From Alteribacillus bidgolensis (GTDB lineage: Bacteria; Bacillota; Bacilli; Bacillales; Marinococcaceae), in the NCBI RefSeq assembly GCF_002886255.1, contig NZ_KZ614149.1, positions 2,294,001 through 2,358,000 of the forward strand: DNA of 64,000 nt, in the 5' to 3' direction. The notes beneath the pieces are model-generated. The model searched no databases. It was not told the DNA's origin and saw nothing but the letters and a program-made list of their open reading frames with translations. The translations under genes and the position numbers were made by a program. Positions 9,078 through 18,652 of this stretch are shown here, one piece after another (the stretch's first letter is position 1; each line of letters begins with the position of its first letter).

Positions 9078-10627
9078 TTATTTTGCTTGTTTATTCGTGT
9101 TCATATTTTTTTCAGTTGAATGGATTGAATAGGATTGAAGCGATTGATTTGCGAGTTTATTCTTTTTTATATCTTTCATAATGGCATAGCTCATAAATAC
9201 CATAAGAATATAAAAAGGGAATGTAATAGCAATAATGACGTTTTGCATAGCCTCAAGACCGCCACTCATTAGTAAAACTGCAGCTCCGCCAGCAAAAGTA
9301 ATTCCCCATATCATTTTAATTTCATTAGGCGGATCAGTATCACCATTTGTACTATACATACCTAATGTAAAGGTTACTGAATCTGCAGAGGTAATGAAAA
9401 AAGTTGTAATTAATACTACAGCTATAATATTTAATAGAAAACTAGCAGGGAAATAATCCAACAAGGCAAATATAGCTACTGATGTATCGTTATTAACTGC
9501 ATCCATTAATGAAGTTAATCCTAAGTTATGAATTAGGTGAAGAGCATTTCCTCCAAAGACAGAAAACCAGACGATCCCTATTGCTGTTGGAACAACGAGA
9601 ACTCCGATGACAAACTCTCTAATGGTTCTGCCTTTCGATATTCTAGCAATAAAGCTTCCAACAAATGGTGTCCAAGCACACATCCATGCCCAATAAAACA
9701 CAGTCCATGTTTCAGTCCATGTATTTTGAGCAAACGTTTCTAAATGAAGACTTGCAGGAATAATGGTCCCTATATAACTTGCTGTAGAATTGATAAGTTT
9801 ATTAATAATCTGAACAGATGGTCCTAAAAGAAAGAGTATAGACAATAATAAACAACCAAGAAGCATATTTACATTCGACAAATATTTAATTCCACGATTT
9901 AATCCTGTTGATGCTGAAATTAAAAATAGAGCGGTTAAAATTCCTATTAGTGTGATTTGAGTAGAAAAAGTATTAGGAACATCCCATATAAAGTTAAGAC
10001 CACTGGTCAACTGCATTGATATCATTCCTAAAACAACAGCTGTTCAAGAGCAACCATGAACACTGCATAACTGTCAATGCTCTTACCTAGGGGTCCATAA
10101 ATTCTGTCTCCTATAATTGGATATAAGATAGAGCTCGGTAATAATGGTAATTTTTTTCTATACAGGAAATATGCAAGACACAATGCGACAATACCATAGA
10201 TAGCCCAAGCACCTAATCCCCAATGAAAAAAGGAATATTGAATCGCAGCGTCAGCGGATTCGGCCGTTAAACCTTCACCAAAAGGAGGATTTTGGTAATG
10301 AGAAACTGGTTCAGCTACGCCCCAGAACACTAAACCGACTCCAATGCCAGCACTAAATAACATCGCAATCCAAGACAGTGTGCTAAATTCTGGTTTATCC
10401 GCGTCATCTCCTAATCTGATACCCCCATGCTTTGAGAAAGCTAGGTAAAAGCAGACGACAAGGAATAAGAAGCCGCCTAGAATGAAAACCCAACCAAAAT
10501 AACTTACGATGCCGCTAACGATATATGAAAATGATTCATTTACAAAATCATTAAAAAAAACTCCAAGTATAATAAATAACAAAGTAGAGGTCATAGAAGT
10601 AATAAATACTGCATTTTTTTTCAACAA
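9078..10627 (-). pseudogene. BCCT transporter broken by one frameshift (arm C)
   Basis: Betaine/choline/carnitine-type sodium- or proton-coupled transporter in two frames: residues 1-199 (10627-10028) and 315 more (10025-9078). Compared with the intact paralogue at 30349, the reading frame jumps at about 10045, where FMTALNT is expected and FMVALEQ is read; loss of a single base explains it, and the rest continues as GMISMQLTSGLNF. The BCCT signature (FYWAWMCAWTPFVGSFIARISKGRT) and the AGIGVG loop are intact. TTG start with RBS GGAGTGA, as in the paralogue. Either a recent pseudogene or a base-call error; resequencing would decide. Confidence 0.85.
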
Positions 10628-10695
10628 ATAAAATCACTCCATAATAAAAATCAGAAACATCCAAAAAATGAAAAAAATGATCGATTGTACTTCGT

Positions 10696-11331
10696 TCACT
10701 CATTTGTTTGGGACATTTTAAGTAAGGATTGCCGCTTTACTCTTTTCTTTTTTCTCCCATAATACTTTTTACTTTGCAGCGGTGGAACACAGGCATTTAG
10801 ATCAATGAAAGGTTTTGCATTATTAACGGCTGGTGGTACATCGCAAAAACCAGCTGCAATTAACTTCCCTTTTCCGGAATATGTGGCAATATCACCTACT
10901 GCATAAAGGCCTTTGATGTTTTTTGAATGGAGGACAATTGTATTTTCTCTATTTCTAATCCCCACTCTTTAATTGGACCAAATGAGGAAACAAATCCATA
11001 CTTTACGGTTAGATGGTCAAGATCGATTATTTTTTTGCTTTTCCTTTTTCAAGAACATTGGATTCCATTTTCTCACCATTTCTAATAACTTCTTTTTGTT
11101 ATATGGTGTTTTTACTTTTACAATGGAATTCATCAATTTTTTAAAACTATGTTCATGAGCTCGACTTTCGGAATTCCCCAATATCAAAGATATATTTTTC
11201 TGGATACAATGCTGTCTATTGTCCGCCGAGCTGGGCATAATAATTTTTACTTTCATTTGGATCATTCCACCATAATAACTGTAAATAACCCAACAGGTCC
11301 CCACCAATAATGGTGATATAAACTTCTTTAT
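10696..11331 (-). pseudogene. Decayed ferredoxin-NADP reductase (type 2, YumC-like)
   Basis: Remnant of an FAD-dependent ferredoxin-NADP+ reductase. N-terminal pieces are readable on the minus strand from about 11331 (ITIIGG, then YYGGMIQMKVKII, then AQLGGQ, an in-frame TAG, TALYPEKYIFDIG), and the C-terminal part from about 11027 (VKYGFVSSFGPIKEWGLEI) to GLYAVGDIATYSGKGKLIAAGF and AVNNAKPFID. Several one-base losses, one stop, a lost start (ATA where ATG is expected after AAGGAGG) and a large internal deletion separate them. It precedes the BCCT gene on the same strand, as does another FNR fragment at 30168, so the ancestral unit was FNR-BCCT. Confidence 0.8.
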
Positions 11332-11458
11332 TTGTTTAATGCCTCCTTCATATGGTTATAGATTTTATTATTAAAAATTAAACCAATATAACAGTTGGGC
11401 AAAAAAACAATTAAGGTATTATCATAAACTTTTAACCTCCAATTTCGTTTTATTTTTC

Positions 11459-11472
11459 TGTCAGCGCTTTCA
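11459..11472. promoter_or_regulatory. cre site (CcpA), perfect consensus, arm C
   Basis: On the minus strand TGAAAGCGCTGACA fits TGWAANCGNTNWCA at every position. It lies about 130 bp upstream of the decayed FNR gene. The equivalent site in the other arm is at 30059-30072. Confidence 0.75.
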
Positions 11473-11477
11473 AATTT

Positions 11478-11508
11478 GAATGGATATATCGAAGTACATA
11501 TCCATTCA
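11478..11508. promoter_or_regulatory. Hyphenated palindrome, candidate second operator (arm C)
   Basis: The arms TGAATGGATAT and ATATCCATTCA are perfect complements around a short spacer. A diverged version lies at about 30021-30055 in the other arm, in the same position between cre and the ATCNNGAT pair. Confidence 0.45.
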
Positions 11509-11531
11509 TGTTAAAGTTTTAAGTTTAATGA

Positions 11532-11556
11532 ATCACGATTTTATTAAGATCGCGAT
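11532..11556. promoter_or_regulatory. Candidate operator C: ATCACGAT and ATCGCGAT 17 bp apart
   Basis: Sites at 11532-11539 and 11549-11556 with a 9-bp spacer, upstream of the FNR-BCCT pseudogene pair. Same geometry as sites A, B and D. Confidence 0.55.
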
Positions 11557-11835
11557 CATGATAATTGAATAAATTTATATTATCATAGTTGAATATAGTA
11601 AACAACTTTTAATTTATGAATTTTTTTAAAAATTTAATTTGTTTAAACAAGTGTATATGTAACAATAGGATAAAACTTTATTAATACAATTTTTTTGATC
11701 GACATAACTAGGTTTGTTTTCTTTACGTTGTAAATTGTCAAAACCCTGACGCTACCCCTTTTTATAAAATAGACTTTTATTAAGTAATTACCTTAGCATC
11801 CGGGAAAACGTGGATATAACACATTAAGATAATGC

Positions 11836-11884
11836 AAATAAAGCCTAATTTCTCCTTTAAAATGTCGAGAAATAAGGCTTTTTA
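11836..11884 (-). terminator. Terminator after the ger operon
   Basis: Hairpin of AAAGCCTAATTTCTC with GAGAAATAAGGCTTTT, flanked by A and T runs. A near-identical hairpin lies at 16338-16384 on the other side of the ger operon, in direct orientation. Confidence 0.7.
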
Positions 11885-11939
11885 TATTTCATAATATGAT
11901 AAGAGCATGTGTTCAAAGAAGAACGGCTCGCCTTTTTTA

Positions 11940-12134
11940 TTAGTTATTCTTATTATTAGCATTAATATTTTTCGATGATAAATCTTCACTTTTTTCCTGC
12001 TTTTTCCACGGCGGATCCCCATAGTTGTGTATTTTTTGGTTTAGCTTATGGATTACCATAGGAAGTAACAAAGATAATAAAGCAGAAAAGAAAGCCATGT
12101 TGGAGGGTAATCGATCGATTATTTTTTCCCACAT
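11940..12134 (-). CDS. Small membrane protein at the end of the ger operon
   Basis: 64 residues: a short N-terminus, one hydrophobic segment (about residues 13-30, AFFSALLSLLLPMVIHKLN), then a hydrophilic, Asn/Lys-rich tail. It begins 15 bp after the gerC stop. Small membrane D-type subunits are known in some Bacillus germinant-receptor operons; those have two segments and this shows one, so equivalence is inference. It may modulate receptor assembly. Position and a clean end before the terminator support a real gene. Confidence 0.6.
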   Translation of the reverse strand: MWEKIIDRLPSNMAFFSALLSLLLPMVIHKLNQKIHNYGDPPWKKQEKSEDLSSKNINANNKNN

Positions 12135-12149
12135 CGTCTTCCCTTCTTT

Positions 12150-13349
12150 CTATTGTTTTTCACTTTTAATAACTGATCCGGAATCCCGAATGTTTGCTTC
12201 TGCTTGGACTTTAATTGTACTATTGGAAAAATAGTTTTTTCCATAATCCCAGTCTTGTTTGACCTTTTCCCATGTCCGATAATCCTCTCTTTCAAGATAG
12301 CTGCCTAATCCAAGAGCATCAACTTTTAAATCTTCTTGAAAGGTTTTAATCGTTTCAGTTACTTTTCGTTCAATTTCTTTTTCTACAGCGTCTTCCGCTT
12401 CGGATTCAATCTTAGGGTTCGAATAATCAAGACGGCTAAAAGACTCTCCTATTTTTCCTTCTGTCTTAATTTTAATTTCAAATTGAATGTTTTCTTTATT
12501 CTTCACATCGACTTTTACGGCACTTTTTTCCTCTTTGATTTCATAAACAATTAGGTCATCCTTTACCTTTGTTTTTAAAACCCCTCCTTCATATTTACCG
12601 GTTATAAAGTTTAGACCTTCTGTTATATCACTATTAATAAAGTCTACCATTTGATTGTTATGACCATGAAATACGGCTGCCCCTGTCATGTTAATCTTTT
12701 GACCTTCTTTCTTTATTTTTGGAACGACAAAACTTGCTTTCTTTACCAAATGCTCATGAATATCACCTAACCGTTTTTCCGGGATCATTTTTGGATTTTG
12801 ATACATATTTTTATTAACGGAACCAATATACATGATTGGGAGATTTTCAGGTACTGGTTCAAAATCCAACACAGGACCTGCCTCATCTTCTGCAATTATG
12901 ACGGTTACCCCTCTTCGTACCATACCCTCTCTTATGTAAGGATCGAGAACATTACCGAATGCTTGAGGGGCCTTTGCAACATTTTCTGAAATAATAATTG
13001 ATTGCAAATGGTTATAGAATGGTATTCGACTTAGTTCTAATGCCAAATTGAGTTCTTGCTCCACCATACTAACGCCTTTGAATGACATATTTTTATACGC
13101 TTTCTCTTTTCCACCACCGCTTTGGTCAGAACTTCCTTGAGACATGAAGGCAGGAACTACGATTTGATACGTTCCTTTATACCGGTATTCCCCTCCCATT
13201 TCTTCCGATTCCTCATCTGTTTCATCTTTTAAATCAATGGCCACCCCAACTAAAAAACCGCGATCTTCAATTTCCACTCGGTCCCAACAGCCGGCTAAGA
13301 AAAGAGGAAGTACTCCAAAAAAAATGAGGTAGAACAAAACTTTACCCAT
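12150..13349 (-). CDS. gerC: Germinant receptor C subunit, GerC-type lipoprotein
   Basis: 399-residue Ger(x)C family protein, the lipid-anchored outer-face subunit of a spore germinant receptor in the inner spore membrane. Seen: lipoprotein signal peptide with lipobox LAGC (Cys about 21) followed by WDRVEIEDRGFLVGVAIDL, the family hallmark; three-domain length; a charged C-terminal region with RKVTETIKTFQEDLKVDALGLG. Overlaps gerB by 8 bp. The letters gerA/B/C are used here as subunit class names; the germinant is unknown. Confidence 0.92.
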   Translation of the reverse strand: MGKVLFYLIFFGVLPLFLAGCWDRVEIEDRGFLVGVAIDLKDETDEESEEMGGEYRYKGTYQIVVPAFMSQGSSDQSGGGKEKAYKNMSFKGVSMVEQELNLALELSRIPFYNHLQSIIISENVAKAPQAFGNVLDPYIREGMVRRGVTVIIAEDEAGPVLDFEPVPENLPIMYIGSVNKNMYQNPKMIPEKRLGDIHEHLVKKASFVVPKIKKEGQKINMTGAAVFHGHNNQMVDFINSDITEGLNFITGKYEGGVLKTKVKDDLIVYEIKEEKSAVKVDVKNKENIQFEIKIKTEGKIGESFSRLDYSNPKIESEAEDAVEKEIERKVTETIKTFQEDLKVDALGLGSYLEREDYRTWEKVKQDWDYGKNYFSNSTIKVQAEANIRDSGSVIKSEKQ

Positions 13350-14448
13350 TACCTTTGATCCCCCTTACTTTTGCTAGTAACAATAAAGAGGTTGGAAGTA
13401 AAATCCCCACTAGGAAAAAAGAGTACGACATGAATCTTTCCATTGTGGATATTTCTATAAGGTCTTTAGGAAACATAGCTATCAGGTAAACAATAGGCGT
13501 TAGAATGAAAATAAACGTTATTTTTTTCACCTGTTTAAACAGCGAACCAGCGGCTATTAACGCCGCATCATACGCTAAGGATGCCGTATTAAAAATGGCC
13601 ATACTCCAAATCGTAAAAAATAAAGATTCAAAACGTCCTAAAAAGCCTCCTGGCACCTCTGCTGCTTTCGCTAATTCGATTGTAGGATAAATGATTGTTC
13701 CCGTAGTTTCTGCTGAGAAAACACCAATGGCCACCGTATAGATGACTAAGTATAACCCTAACGGTATGCATGCACCAATCATCGCATATTTCTGCACCTT
13801 TTTTGGTCTGTCCACGAGTGCAATATAAAAGAAAAGAATCTCAAAACCACTTAAAGCAAACAAGCTATCCTCGGCCCCTGATAAATACCCTTTCCAACTG
13901 GTGGTAAAAAAAGGAGATAGATTTTTGAAATCAAAATTAACCAAATTCATCCCAGTCACTAGTAAAGCAATGAAAACTATAATGGGTAAAAACAACAAAT
14001 TTAACCGGATGACACCCACTCGAGAACCTGAAACAGCATAGACTACTACTAGTAGAAATAGTAACGAAATGATCTCTCCCGGAGTCCGTTCAAGCAAATA
14101 CTGTCTAGCAATGACCGAAACATATCTTACTTCATAGGCTGCCAATAGGAGAAAGTGAACACCCAACAATATCGTGAGCACTACGGCAACAGGTTTTGAA
14201 CAAATCTTAGAGGCGTATGTAAAAAACGTCTCTTTTGGAAAACGGGCAGCGAGTTTGGCAATGACCGCGGTAAAAAAAACTATACACATGCCCGCCATTA
14301 TCAGAGAAACCCAGCCGTCAACAAAATTCGTTACTTTTGCCAATGTATTAGGTATGGTAAGGATCACGATTGCAATGGTAAAGGAAGGAATAATGTATAT
14401 AAAGTCTTTTTCTCCAATTTCCTGATCTCCATATTCAAAAGGTTTCAT
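13342..14448 (-). CDS. gerB: Germinant receptor B subunit, APC-type permease
   Basis: 368-residue integral protein with about ten hydrophobic segments, spore-germination permease family (APC superfamily). The B subunit carries the germinant-binding pocket in characterised receptors. Seen: the N-terminal segment IIPSFTIAIVILTIPNTL, the ALSGFEILFFYIAL segment near residue 198, and an early stop shortly after the last membrane segment. Overlaps gerA by four bases (ATGA) and gerC by eight. Which amino acid, sugar or nucleoside triggers it cannot be read. Confidence 0.92.
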   Translation of the reverse strand: MKPFEYGDQEIGEKDFIYIIPSFTIAIVILTIPNTLAKVTNFVDGWVSLIMAGMCIVFFTAVIAKLAARFPKETFFTYASKICSKPVAVVLTILLGVHFLLLAAYEVRYVSVIARQYLLERTPGEIISLLFLLVVVYAVSGSRVGVIRLNLLFLPIIVFIALLVTGMNLVNFDFKNLSPFFTTSWKGYLSGAEDSLFALSGFEILFFYIALVDRPKKVQKYAMIGACIPLGLYLVIYTVAIGVFSAETTGTIIYPTIELAKAAEVPGGFLGRFESLFFTIWSMAIFNTASLAYDAALIAAGSLFKQVKKITFIFILTPIVYLIAMFPKDLIEISTMERFMSYSFFLVGILLPTSLLLLAKVRGIKGNG

Positions 14449-16028
14449 GATGATGGCCGACCTTTCTTCATCCCGATTCGCTTTTGATCATTTGTCTGCA
14501 TATATGCAGGGCGTGTTTTCAACATAGTGATCGGACTGCGGAGCACTAGGTCTTTCCAGTCACGAGAAAAACCCGGGGCAAACGGTGTCGTATAAGGAAC
14601 CCCTATACTTGTTAAATTTACCAGGTGTATATTAATAACTATGTAAACCAAAATCATCCCATAGAGTCCAAAAAGAGCAGCTGCCCCCATTAAAGTAAAT
14701 CGAAGCATGCGAAAAGCAAGGCCGATACTGTAAAAGGGCAGCGAAAATGAGGAAACAGCTGTAATCGCTACGATAATTACCATAATGGGGCTTACAATAC
14801 CAGCTGCTACTGCAGCTTCACCAATTACAATACCTCCTACAATGCCAATCGTTTGCCCAATCGGTTTAGGTAAACGAATACCTGCTTCACGAAGCAATTC
14901 CATCGTTGTTTCCATTAATAACGCCTCCACAAAAGCAGGGAAAGGAACACCCTCCCTAGATGCAGCAATAGAAAATGCTAATTCAGAGGGAATCATCCCT
15001 GGATGATATGTCACAAGGGCAATGTATAGAGCAGGTAAAAAAACGGAAATAAAAGCTCCAAGATATCGCAACATACGAATTAATGAAGCGACCGCCCACC
15101 TTGAGTAATAGTCTTCTGGGGACTGTAGTGTCTCTCCAAAGGTCTCGGGGGCGATTAAAGCGAAGGGGGTCCCATCTAATAAGATGGCCACTTTTCCTCG
15201 TAAAACATCTTGAACTACTTTATCCGGCCTTTCCGTAGATGCTACTTGGGGAAACGGTGATAAAAAATTATCCTCAATCCATTGCTCAATATAGGCTGTA
15301 TCTGGGGCATCATCCAAATCAATCGATGCTAGTCTTCGGTTTACTTCCTGAACAATAGCAGGATTTACAATGCCATCGATATAGATTAGCACAAGCTCTC
15401 TTTTTGAACGTCTTCCTATTTTATATGATTTAAACCGTAAGTTCGGATCTTTAATATATCGACGAATCCGCACTGTATTGGTCCGCAGATTCTCAATAAA
15501 TCCTTCCCTCGGTCCCCGAACTAGCACCTCTGTAGACGGCTCTTCAATACTTCGGTTTTCCCATCCTTTACTCCCAATAATCAATACTTGGTCGGTTCCA
15601 TCTATATATAATGCAGTATCTCCGGAAAGAATGGAATTTGAAACTTCATCTAATGTGAAGACTTTTTTCACTTCACCGACGGAAAGGATTTTGTTATAAA
15701 ATTGATCGACAATATGAACGGAATTGACTGTTAATTTTTTTTCACTTTCTACGGATTCTATTTGAATATTCTTCATAATTTGTTCATTCAGGACCATTTT
15801 GTCAGCTAACCCTTCTATATACACGATGGCACATCGATGGTCCGTATTTCCAATCGTAAATTCCCTAACTATTAAATCACTAGGGCTCTCTAACATCGCT
15901 TTAAGGTTATGAAGATTTTTATCAAGATTGGAGAACAATTGAAGAGAAAAATTTTCTTGTTCCTCTGATGCTGACTGTACTGATTGCTTTCTGAGCTTTT
16001 TTCGTTTTAAAAAAAAATTAGAAACCAA
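14445..16028 (-). CDS. gerA: Germinant receptor A subunit, GerA family
   Basis: A subunit of the receptor: a large N-terminal soluble part (about 1-285, with YIEGLADKMVLNEQIMKNI and the RGPREGFIENLRTNTVRIRRY segment) and a C-terminal membrane part with several helices (from about 310 to 490) ending in the soluble FSRDWKDLV tail. I place the start at the TTG at 16028, because GGGGAGG lies eight bases ahead; the longer GTG start at 16049 has no ribosome-binding site and would put GGGGAGG inside the gene. 527 residues, normal for the family. First gene of the gerA-gerB-gerC-small-ORF operon, probably forespore-expressed as in Bacillus (established for homologues). Confidence 0.93.
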   Translation of the reverse strand: MVSNFFLKRKKLRKQSVQSASEEQENFSLQLFSNLDKNLHNLKAMLESPSDLIVREFTIGNTDHRCAIVYIEGLADKMVLNEQIMKNIQIESVESEKKLTVNSVHIVDQFYNKILSVGEVKKVFTLDEVSNSILSGDTALYIDGTDQVLIIGSKGWENRSIEEPSTEVLVRGPREGFIENLRTNTVRIRRYIKDPNLRFKSYKIGRRSKRELVLIYIDGIVNPAIVQEVNRRLASIDLDDAPDTAYIEQWIEDNFLSPFPQVASTERPDKVVQDVLRGKVAILLDGTPFALIAPETFGETLQSPEDYYSRWAVASLIRMLRYLGAFISVFLPALYIALVTYHPGMIPSELAFSIAASREGVPFPAFVEALLMETTMELLREAGIRLPKPIGQTIGIVGGIVIGEAAVAAGIVSPIMVIIVAITAVSSFSLPFYSIGLAFRMLRFTLMGAAALFGLYGMILVYIVINIHLVNLTSIGVPYTTPFAPGFSRDWKDLVLRSPITMLKTRPAYMQTNDQKRIGMKKGRPSS

Positions 16029-16337
16029 TGTCTTAGCCTCCCCGTTCACTCTTTAAATGGATGGTTCCGGCTGTATCCATATGACTGAATGACCATGCCC
16101 TTACTCTGAAAATTTGTGTTCATCATAGAATGTGTCAATTTTAACAGCATTATTCTCAGATTCCGGCCATAATGGAAATTTCTAGGGTTCATATTTTTTA
16201 CTCTTCTGTCAAAGAAAATCAAGCATGAAAGTCCATCGAGAGTCAATAGAACGGGCAAAAGAATGTTTTCAACATAAATTGTTTACTCTAAGTGGTAGCA
16301 TCAGGTGGATTTAAAATTTAAGAGTCACTAAATACAA

Positions 16338-16384
16338 TAAAGCCTAATTTCTCTTTTAAAATGTTGAGAAATTAGGCTTTTGTT
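16338..16384. terminator. Hairpin, direct repeat of the one at 11836
   Basis: AAAGCCTAATTTCTC pairs with GAGAAATTAGGCTTTT. About 44 of 47 positions match the 11836-11884 hairpin in the same orientation. It sits upstream of the gerA start, so it does not end the ger operon; perhaps it ends a lost neighbour. Confidence 0.6.
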
Positions 16385-16628
16385 ACTTCTAAAGAGCGTC
16401 TTCCGTATTATAAGGTCAGCCAGTTAATTTATATTTTCTGGTTATAGGCTTTATTCTGTAGGTAGCCGGGATAGGACGCTTGCACCCTTGGCTGTCCCTC
16501 CTACTTGTAGAAACAGGTTTGAGGCTGGTTGAGACCTAGATCTCGTATAACAAGCGAAACTATGACACTACAAGATAGGGTTAGGGGTTACCGTTGAATT
16601 TTAATTTCGGAGAGGTGATTATCCCGCT

Positions 16629-16830
16629 GATCATGGGACGAAAGTAGATGTGATCCAGAACAACCGTCACAAATACTCGGTATCAGCAATGTGCGACATC
16701 CTGCGAATTCCAAGAAGTACTATTATGAAGCTAAAATCCGTGATGACCAGCATGAAGAACTGACTACCCTTATCAGAGATATTTTTAAAGACAGCAGCTT
16801 GGACCGATCTAATGATCCCAATCGGTGAGT
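16629..16830 (+). pseudogene. IS3-family transposase OrfB, N-terminal remnant
   Basis: The frame at 16629 reads KVDVIQNNRHKYSVSAMC then DILRIPRST, typical of the start of IS3-family OrfB; after loss of one base near 16717 it continues YYEAKIRDDQHEELTTLIRD and IFKDS in another frame, then stops. The DDE catalytic core is absent. Dead element. Confidence 0.7.
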
Positions 16831-16919
16831 AAAGAGGTATTTATGGACTAGGATGTCTGCAGGGTCAAAATAAATTATATATTTAATGATAGTTATAATG
16901 CAGTTAGAGAATAAATTTA

Positions 16920-16951
16920 ACCCCCCTATTCTGTAAAGATTGGGGGGCCTA
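16920..16951 (-). terminator. Probable spo0M terminator
   Basis: CCCCCC and GGGGGG arms around TATTCTGTAAAGATT, about 50 bp past the spo0M stop. No clear T run on the minus strand, so moderate support. Confidence 0.45.
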
Positions 16952-17002
16952 GGGGTTTTATCCTAAATGTTTTGCTCGAAATGTTCATGCTCACTCGTTT
17001 AA

Positions 17003-17701
17003 TTAATTTCCGTCAGCGATTAGTGGACGGAGATTTTTTAATTGTTCACTTAAATCATCATCCCGATATATAGGAAAATGTTTAACGTGGTCTTTGATGT
17101 AAATGTAAATATGAATATCTTTTTCGTTTCCAACAAAATAAATCTTAGTCCCCTGATCATTTACTAAATTGAAAGTCTGTAAACAATGGGTCGGATTGTT
17201 GCCTTCATTTATTTTGTGCCTGCAAACACCGCTTATCATATTATGTGTATAACCGTGATCATTTAAATGCCTTAAAATTTCATCGAGCCATGGATCGCAT
17301 ACGATGAAATCATGGGTTTCTACAGGGTGATTGATAAAATTAATATCTAATTCTGTTTGAATGGACACTTTTTGTTTTCCAAATGTAACCGGTGTATAAT
17401 ATGGCAAAATTAAGGAAAATGGAATCACTTTCTCTTCATAGGGGTTAACTGTTACAGCATTTGTAATTTCGATTTCTACAATCGGTTCAGTGACATTACG
17501 AAAATCTGTTGTATCATCATCTTCTTTATCAAATTCTGAATCAATATGAATATATATTTTTGATATTTTTTGTTCTGTGTTCCCTCCGAATATATGAACC
17601 TCGCCTTTGGTTTCTTTGCCACGCTCAATACTGCTATCTAAAAGCACTGTATTTACTTTTGCAGAGCCAATGCCAATACTCGATAATATTTTTTTAAACA
17701 T
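17003..17701 (-). CDS. spo0M: Sporulation-control protein Spo0M
   Basis: 232-residue arrestin-like Spo0M protein, a cytosolic factor that influences sporulation and, in B. subtilis, cytoskeletal partners. Seen: N-terminal MFKKILSSIGIGSAKVNTVL, strongly family-like, a beta-rich arrestin fold with VEIEITNAVTVNPYEEKVIPF, and a C-terminal half with FIVCDPWLDEILRHLNDHG. Slightly shorter than the B. subtilis protein (258) at the tail. Monocistronic: own leader with GAGAGGAAATA before the ATG and debris on both sides. Confidence 0.9.
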   Translation of the reverse strand: MFKKILSSIGIGSAKVNTVLLDSSIERGKETKGEVHIFGGNTEQKISKIYIHIDSEFDKEDDDTTDFRNVTEPIVEIEITNAVTVNPYEEKVIPFSLILPYYTPVTFGKQKVSIQTELDINFINHPVETHDFIVCDPWLDEILRHLNDHGYTHNMISGVCRHKINEGNNPTHCLQTFNLVNDQGTKIYFVGNEKDIHIYIYIKDHVKHFPIYRDDDLSEQLKNLRPLIADGN

Positions 17702-17969
17702 ATTTCCTCTCTCCCAATTAACGTCTATGATATCTGGTGTAAAATCCCCTTAATGATTCTATTTTCTATTGTATTTTTATCTTTATTAAATCGTTCTGAT
17801 TTTTTGGATTTTTTATATTGTACAACAATTTATAGCAAGTATAAAATAAAATATTTCACAAAATGAATGAATCTCATCATTCATTTCTATATCATTTTAA
17901 ACGAGCATTATATAAAATCCCCTCGTCATCGTTCGATTTTTGCTTCAACTTCATTTTTCTTCCTAGGAC

Positions 17970-18652
17970 AATTTGATAATAATTGGACCAACCGTATGTA
18001 TATTAGATAATTTTTCATCAACACTCTTATCATATTTCAAGCATCTTCCAAAAGACAGCTTCAGAGTATCCCCGCCTGACCCAAAGTATACACTATGGGT
18101 GAAAGATTGGACCGTGTTTTATTGGGCTTGGTTTATAGCTTTGGTGCTTTCATCGCGAGAGTTTCTAAAGGTCGTACTATTCGAGAATTCGTTTTTGGCG
18201 TCATTTTGCACCTACTATATTTTGTATTTTATGGTTTACTGTATTTGGAGGAGGAAGTCTGTTTCAAGAAATTGAAGGTATAAACACAGGTTTGAATGAG
18301 TTAGCGGCGGAGGAAGCTATGTTTGGAATGTTCTCCTCGCTTCCGTTCGGTACCGTGGCTACAATCCTGGCAGTATTGCTAATTAGCACTTTTTTATTAC
18401 GTCAGCTGATTCAGCCACCTTCGTTTTGGGAATGCAGACTACAAACGGTAACCTCAATCCCCCCAATGCGGTAAAACTAAGTTGGGATGTTATCTAGCGG
18501 CTACAGCCTCTGTCCTTCTCGCATCTGGAGGTCTTGGAGCTTTGCAGACTGCACCTATTGCATCGGCATTCCCTTTCATATTTATTTTATTAATTATGAT
18601 TGTTTCACTAAGTAAAGCTTTGAGAGAAGATTTCCAAAAGCATAACTATTAA
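17970..18652 (+). pseudogene. BCCT transporter remnant, C-terminal half, several frameshifts
   Basis: Translation in shifting frames recovers IGPTVCILDNFSS, WVKDWTVFYWAWF, FIARVSKGRTIREFVFGV, then LPFGTVATILAVLLIS, TSADSATF-like sequence, and a C-terminus ASGGLGALQTAPIASAFPF ending at TAA 18650-18652. The N-terminal half is missing and at least three frame changes are needed. It points away from the functional BCCT at 19272. Confidence 0.8.

Larger units (their letters stand above)
11344..11939. other. Gene-free control region of the FNR-BCCT cassette (arm C)
   Basis: No plausible gene. From about 11459 to 11620 the sequence is an inverted copy of 29916-30072. It holds a perfect cre, a palindrome, candidate operator C and an A/T-rich stretch. 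From 11630 to 11830 I see only A/T-rich DNA, then the ger-operon terminator at 11836. Confidence 0.7.
16385..17002. other. Scrap region with insertion-sequence debris
   Basis: No intact gene. It contains the IS3 remnant at 16629-16830; 16440-16620 looks like leader or terminal sequence of another insertion sequence (a ribosome-binding site GGAGAGGTG at 16609 without an intact gene after it). A hairpin near 16920-16950 closes it. Confidence 0.55.

Noticed and set aside
11017..11307. 96-codon open frame on the minus strand
   Set aside because: It is a stretch of the decayed FNR gene read partly out of frame.
16046..16258. 70-codon open frame upstream of gerA
   Set aside because: No ribosome-binding site, no recognisable domain, and it ends inside the overlong gerA frame; composition is non-coding.
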